64,000 bases of DNA from Methylobacterium oryzae. Its GTDB lineage: Bacteria > Pseudomonadota > Alphaproteobacteria > Rhizobiales > Beijerinckiaceae. Below are positions 60,326-64,000 of this stretch, in pieces. The position numbers and the translations under genes were made by a program. The notes beneath the pieces were generated by a model, which saw nothing but the letters and a program-made list of their open reading frames with translations, had not been told where the DNA came from and ran no database searches. The stretch's first letter is position 1; every line of letters starts with the position of its first letter. Location of the stretch: assembly GCF_021398735.1 (NCBI RefSeq), contig NZ_CP090349.1:3615001-3679000 (forward strand). Direction: 5' to 3'.

Positions 60326-61078
60326 TTAGGTCGATGCTGCGACCAGATCAGGTCGGACGTACCAATCATCGAACAAAGAGAGTTGCCGGAATCGTCGGCG
60401 ATAGCCGAGTCCGGTCAGAAGGCCATATATCTTGTCGCGGCTGTCGGAAAAGTTGTGTTCGACGCTTATTAGCGCGATGTCGTAGCTTGTAAAATCGAAG
60501 TTCTCCAGGACGTCAAACTCTCCGCCCTCCACATCGATGCTCATGTAGTCGATCTGCTTCGGAGCCCGCGCCTCCGAGAGAAAACGGTCCAGCGAGATTG
60601 TTTGGACTGGGTATTGTCGCCCATCTTGACGAAATTGGGAATGAAAGTCGCCTGCTGCGAATTCATCCATCCCGGACAGCTCGCCGATATTAACCTCATT
60701 GAACAAGACTTCGACGCCATTGGTCTTGTGAACGCACTTGTCAGTGATGTAGCAGTTTCGGTTATCATACAATGCCGCATGCCAAGCGCGGGCAGGCTCG
60801 GCGAGAGCGCCCTGCCAGCCATAGGCCTTCTCGAGAAGAAGCGTGTTGCTCAGGCTTATACCATCGCAGGCACCAAATTCGACGAAATATCCGTTCCGCT
60901 TCTCATTCAATTCGTACAGCGCCCAAAGATCCTGTAGAAGCTGCGCGTTGGAAAGGGGTGCTCTCTTCGCCGCAAATGACAGGAAATCGAGCTCCGAGCT
61001 TACGATATGCGGCGGCGCTTCCAGATTATCCCTGAGATTGACCAGTGCATTGAACACCGTCAGGAGCTCGACATCCAT
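60326..61078 (-). CDS. FkbM-family methyltransferase
   Basis: 250 aa. SAM site FVEFGACDGISLSNTLLLE near residue 65 and IDYMSIDVEGGEFDVL near 178 (acidic D-V-E-G motif) mark the FkbM family, which O-methylates sugars in surface polysaccharides. The first 40 residues are an N-terminal extension. It lies in an operon with a small helical gene downstream and the coiled-coil gene upstream. Confidence 0.85.
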   Translation of the reverse strand: MDVELLTVFNALVNLRDNLEAPPHIVSSELDFLSFAAKRAPLSNAQLLQDLWALYELNEKRNGYFVEFGACDGISLSNTLLLEKAYGWQGALAEPARAWHAALYDNRNCYITDKCVHKTNGVEVLFNEVNIGELSGMDEFAAGDFHSQFRQDGRQYPVQTISLDRFLSEARAPKQIDYMSIDVEGGEFDVLENFDFTSYDIALISVEHNFSDSRDKIYGLLTGLGYRRRFRQLSLFDDWYVRPDLVAAST

Positions 61079-61096
61079 GGCTCTCTGCTCAACCTG

Positions 61097-61459
61097 TTAC
61101 TTGGGATCGATGGGGCGGGTCTGGAACGGGCGGATCGAGGCGCCGTGCCGCGTCTGTAGGATCCGATTTGAGCCGTCGAACAGGACCGTGTGCTGAACCG
61201 AATCAACGCCGTGGTCGGGGATGGTCTGGGCCGCCTTACGAATAGCGGACAGGAACCCTTTACGGCTGAACCCGTAGGGACGAAGGCTCTTCAACAAGGC
61301 GTCGATTAGCTTCGTATGGCCTTCGGACCGCGCCTGGGCCAGATCGCGGTCGCGCACGGCGCTGTCGCGTTCGGCCCGCAGCAGCGACAGTTCGATCTGT
61401 TGCTGCTGGATCTGACGAATGAACTTCGTGTCAACGTCGTGAGCGAGATTCTTCGGCAT
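61097..61459 (-). CDS. Coiled-coil protein, 120 aa
   Basis: ATG at 61459. Residues about 12-60 form a long amphipathic helix (IRQIQQQQIELSLLRAERDSA). The C-terminus is basic and Pro-rich. It starts the short operon with the FkbM gene, 18 bases apart. Function unknown; could be a chain-length or scaffolding factor. Confidence 0.55.
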   Translation of the reverse strand: MPKNLAHDVDTKFIRQIQQQQIELSLLRAERDSAVRDRDLAQARSEGHTKLIDALLKSLRPYGFSRKGFLSAIRKAAQTIPDHGVDSVQHTVLFDGSNRILQTRHGASIRPFQTRPIDPK

Positions 61460-61596
61460 TCGGTAGCTCAACAGGCCCGGGAGGGGACGGGTTCGGAACG
61501 CGGTTGGTGACACCTCGGCGTCAAGGGGAAGCGGCCTTCCGTGATCACGCCACCGAGGTGGACCGGTTACTGAGATGGCACGGCAATCCCTGTTCT

Positions 61597-63051
61597 CTAG
61601 ATCGCTTCGGCCATGGCGGTGGCGGCTGCCGCGAGGCCCCATCGCACGAGATCCTGAGCCTCGGTCCCCGACTTGGCCTCAACGTAGCAGCGCAACTCCG
61701 GCGCGTTGCCGGAAGCCCGGAAGTGGATCGTCCGCCCGCCGTCCAGCTCGATCCGGATCCCATCCTGCTCGTCGATGGATTCCGGCGCTCCGATCGGTCG
61801 GAGGAACGACACCCGGAAGGCCTCCTCGCGCAAGCGGCCCAGGAAGGCGCTGCTTCGTTCGGACGGTGTGTTGGGGAGCCGGTCGCTCGCCATCTCCCCC
61901 GCATCGAGGGAGGTCACGAGGTCGGCCAGCGAGGTGCCGGCCGCGCGCGTCGCGGCCAGTGTCGCCAGGATCGGCAGCATGGCATCGCGCGTCGGCAGGG
62001 CTGGAAGGGGCCTGCCGTCGCGTGCGATGTCCGAGCCGAGCAGGAAGCCGCCATTCGCCTCGAAGCCCGCCACGATGGCCGCACCGGAGCGCCGCGCCTG
62101 TTCCATGCCGGCGATGACGTAGGGCGAGCCCACTCTCGTGCGCAGGACCTGCCTGAAGCCGCCGGAACGCTCCAGCGCCGAACCGGCCGTCACGGGCACC
62201 ACGACCGCGTCGGCCCCGAGGAAGCGTGCCGTAATCAGGCCGAGCACGTCGCCACGCACGATCCGGCCCACCTCATCGGCGATGAGAGGACGGTCGGCGT
62301 CGCCATCGGTGGTCACGAGCGCGTCGAAATCGCCCGAGGCCATCGCGTCGCGAATGAACGCGATATCCTCGGGCCGATGTGCCTCGGTGTCGATGGGCAC
62401 GAAAGTCTCGGACCGGCCGATCGTCGTGACCTGTGCGCCGAAGCCGGTGAGCAGATCGGCCAGGAGATCGCGGGCGACGGAACTCTGCTGGTAGACCGCG
62501 ATGCGCAGGCAAGCCAGCATCTCGGACGGGAATGCGTCGATATAACGGTGCTGGTAGCGGGCCAGGGCGCGGGGTTCGGGTGTGGCAGGGGTCCGTTCCG
62601 CCGACACGCCGGCGTGTGCGCCGCGGTCCAGAGCGGCCAAGATTGCCGCCTCGTCCGCCTTCGTGATCTCTCCGTCGGGCCGGTAGAATTTGAGTCCGTT
62701 GCGATCCTCCGGGATGTGGCTGCCCGTGATCATGACTGCCCAGGCGCCGCGCCGCATCGCCTCGAGGGCGAGGGCCGGTGTCGGGAGGGCGCCGCATTCG
62801 ATCGCCGTGAAGCCCGTTGCCGCAGCGGCATCCGCCACCGTCGCGGCGATGCTCGGGCTACTGTCGCGCAGGTCCCGCCCGATCACGACTGCCCGGGGGG
62901 CTTCGCCCGACATGGAGCGGAAGAACGCGCTGGCATAGGCGTAGGCCGGCCCTCCGACGAGGTCCGTCACCAGACCCCTCAAGCCACTCGTACCGAATCT
63001 CAGGCTGCTCACGGCGGTTCCGTCAGTGTCGATTGAGTTGGGATCGATCAC
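61597..63051 (-). CDS. Phosphomannomutase / phosphoglucomutase
   Basis: 484 aa of the alpha-D-phosphohexomutase family. Active-site Ser111 in TGSHIPEDRNG, metal-binding TDGDADRP (248-255), substrate loop GFEANGGF and phosphate-binding RASGNAPELRCY near the C-terminus. It interconverts mannose-6-P and mannose-1-P, supplying GDP-mannose for glycans. Length and all four loops fit the family. The next plus-strand genes (DUF4214, GHMP kinase) fit a surface-polysaccharide region. The gene name is not certain (manB or algC type). Confidence 0.9.
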   Translation of the reverse strand: MIDPNSIDTDGTAVSSLRFGTSGLRGLVTDLVGGPAYAYASAFFRSMSGEAPRAVVIGRDLRDSSPSIAATVADAAAATGFTAIECGALPTPALALEAMRRGAWAVMITGSHIPEDRNGLKFYRPDGEITKADEAAILAALDRGAHAGVSAERTPATPEPRALARYQHRYIDAFPSEMLACLRIAVYQQSSVARDLLADLLTGFGAQVTTIGRSETFVPIDTEAHRPEDIAFIRDAMASGDFDALVTTDGDADRPLIADEVGRIVRGDVLGLITARFLGADAVVVPVTAGSALERSGGFRQVLRTRVGSPYVIAGMEQARRSGAAIVAGFEANGGFLLGSDIARDGRPLPALPTRDAMLPILATLAATRAAGTSLADLVTSLDAGEMASDRLPNTPSERSSAFLGRLREEAFRVSFLRPIGAPESIDEQDGIRIELDGGRTIHFRASGNAPELRCYVEAKSGTEAQDLVRWGLAAAATAMAEAI

Positions 63052-63225
63052 TGATGCCGCGAAACGCCGTGCATCACAACATCCCGCGACGGGAGCCGGG
63101 CTCGCGCACGGGGTCCTTCACGAAGGCGCCGCACGCGCCTCTGCGCAATACCGTTTACCCTCTCTTAACCATGACTCCAGCATTGAGTCCTACGAGCTCA
63201 CCTCCAAGTTTCGGCTGTGGTCAGG

Positions 63226-63678
63226 ATGCATTCGCAAGGTCTCGATCTCTCGAACGTGGTCAGTTTGACGATTGCCTTGTCGGAGCGTGTCGCCGAAACG
63301 CGGCGACTGGGGCACCTCGTGGCGGTCGATGAGATCGAGGCGATCGGGAACGTGGCCTCCTTTCTGCGCCAGAACCTCGACGAGTGGCCCCCTGAATTAA
63401 GCCGCGCGATCTGCGACGTGATCACAAGCTCGCCGCGCGGGCGAGGCCGTTCGCTGCTGCTTGTCGAGTACATCCAATCCGGTGCCTTCGATCAGCAGCA
63501 ATCGGGGAAGCATACCATGCCGTTCGTGATGGATCTGTACCGTATCGTTCTGGGACGGGACGCGGAGGACGATGCGCTGCGGCATTGGTCTGCTCAGCTG
63601 AATGCGGGAAAGATCTCCCGGAGGCAACTTCTAGGGACCATCATCAGTTCAGAAGAATTCCGTGCGTCGCTGAATTAA
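63226..63678 (+). CDS. DUF4214-domain protein
   Basis: 150 aa. The C-terminal 50 residues (VMDLYRIVLGRDAEDDALRHW, then ISRRQLLGTIISSEEF) match the DUF4214 domain often found in secreted or surface proteins. The N-terminal part is a helical domain without signal peptide. The GTG at 63217 is an alternative start. Role unknown; near glycan genes. Confidence 0.7.
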   Translation: MHSQGLDLSNVVSLTIALSERVAETRRLGHLVAVDEIEAIGNVASFLRQNLDEWPPELSRAICDVITSSPRGRGRSLLLVEYIQSGAFDQQQSGKHTMPFVMDLYRIVLGRDAEDDALRHWSAQLNAGKISRRQLLGTIISSEEFRASLN

Positions 63679-63911
63679 TCCAGAGCTGCCTATATTTGTT
63701 GTATGTAGGTCAATACATATGATCAAAATATTCGCGGCAATATGAGACCTTGCGAGGCTGTATTCGACAGAGCGCTAAAATATGTCACCCGCGCACAAGA
63801 ATGTGTTGATAGAGTCGAGATATGGATCGATAGATCGAGCGCTGTCGCCTTTCGCGTGGGGGCTGTGCGTCTGAGATCTGCCTGGGCGGATAGGAGCGGC
63901 GGAATACCTTC

Positions 63912-64000
63912 ATGCTGACCGTGACTCGGACGCCGCTTCGAATAAGCTTGTTCGGCGGCGGCACAGATTACCCGGAATATTTTGAGCGGGCGCCCGGAGC
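63912..64000 (+). CDS. GHMP-family sugar kinase, N-terminal part (cut by window end)
   Basis: The window ends inside this gene. The first 30 residues (VTRTPLRISLFGGGTDYPEYF) match the start of GHMP kinases such as heptose-7-phosphate kinase (HddA type), used in GDP-heptose or fucose synthesis. Consistent with the polysaccharide region. Confidence 0.75.
   Translation, partial: MLTVTRTPLRISLFGGGTDYPEYFERAPG

Noticed and set aside
1..64000. CRISPR arrays
   Set aside because: No run of regularly spaced direct repeats was seen; the only tandem repeat is the 13-base unit at 34883.

Overview
The window is GC-rich alphaproteobacterial DNA whose genes point to a Methylobacterium-like member of the Hyphomicrobiales. 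Clues are a Ros/MucR-type regulator, an Omp25-type beta-barrel, the secreted GCG-rich family, periplasmic molybdenum hydroxylase genes and many tiny conserved-hypothetical genes with AGGAGG-type ribosome binding sites. This placement rests on gene content only.

Layout. 1-3434 is the right end of a decayed integrated element. It holds a zinc-ligand-less MucR-like gene, phage-like debris, a tyrosine integrase with a nonsense mutation, and at 3389-3434 the displaced 3' end of a tRNA-Arg(CCG). 3567-8365 carries a solute-binding protein, a run of overlapping tiny genes, a CAT-anticodon tRNA, an SH3-like protein and a TPR/O-GlcNAc-transferase-type glycosyltransferase. 9364-14213 is accessory DNA. 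ISL3 and IS66 transposase fragments flank an AT-richer APS kinase plus sulfotransferase pair, followed by small paralogous genes and the C-terminal piece of a replication-type ATPase. 14291-23283 is mostly small secreted, membrane or coiled-coil proteins, with an Omp25-like barrel, a PHA-system protein and clear hairpins between genes.

23705-35865 is a redox and signalling block. It contains a short-chain dehydrogenase, a PAS histidine kinase, a two-subunit molybdenum hydroxylase, a pyridine nucleotide-disulfide reductase, an MHS transporter fused to a histidine kinase and divergent from a FixJ-type regulator, a CheY-like regulator and a short soluble kinase. Four promoters here share an element of the form AACCNNSGTATR in the same orientation relative to the gene, suggesting a common regulon.

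36112-39258 has small genes and a methyltransferase. 39388-46598 is a tightly packed eight-gene operon: two Asp/Glu-racemase superfamily proteins, a four-component polyamine-type ABC importer, an amidase and a transthyretin-like hydrolase. It is divergent from a GntR/FCD regulator across a near-palindromic operator candidate. It probably imports and opens a cyclic amide or ureide. 47609-51453 has PilZ and GGDEF (c-di-GMP) genes, small genes and a kinase remnant.

51908-59239 is a second accessory block: an orphan HipA kinase, then a PD-(D/E)XK-like nuclease, an unknown protein and a Lon-like AAA+ ATPase on the plus strand, a minus-strand gene with no stop of its own, and a MobV-like protein lacking the usual metal-binding histidines. 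The nuclease/ATPase group is the best candidate for an undescribed system. 60000-64000 is surface-polysaccharide DNA: FkbM methyltransferase, phosphomannomutase, DUF4214 protein and the start of a GHMP sugar kinase.
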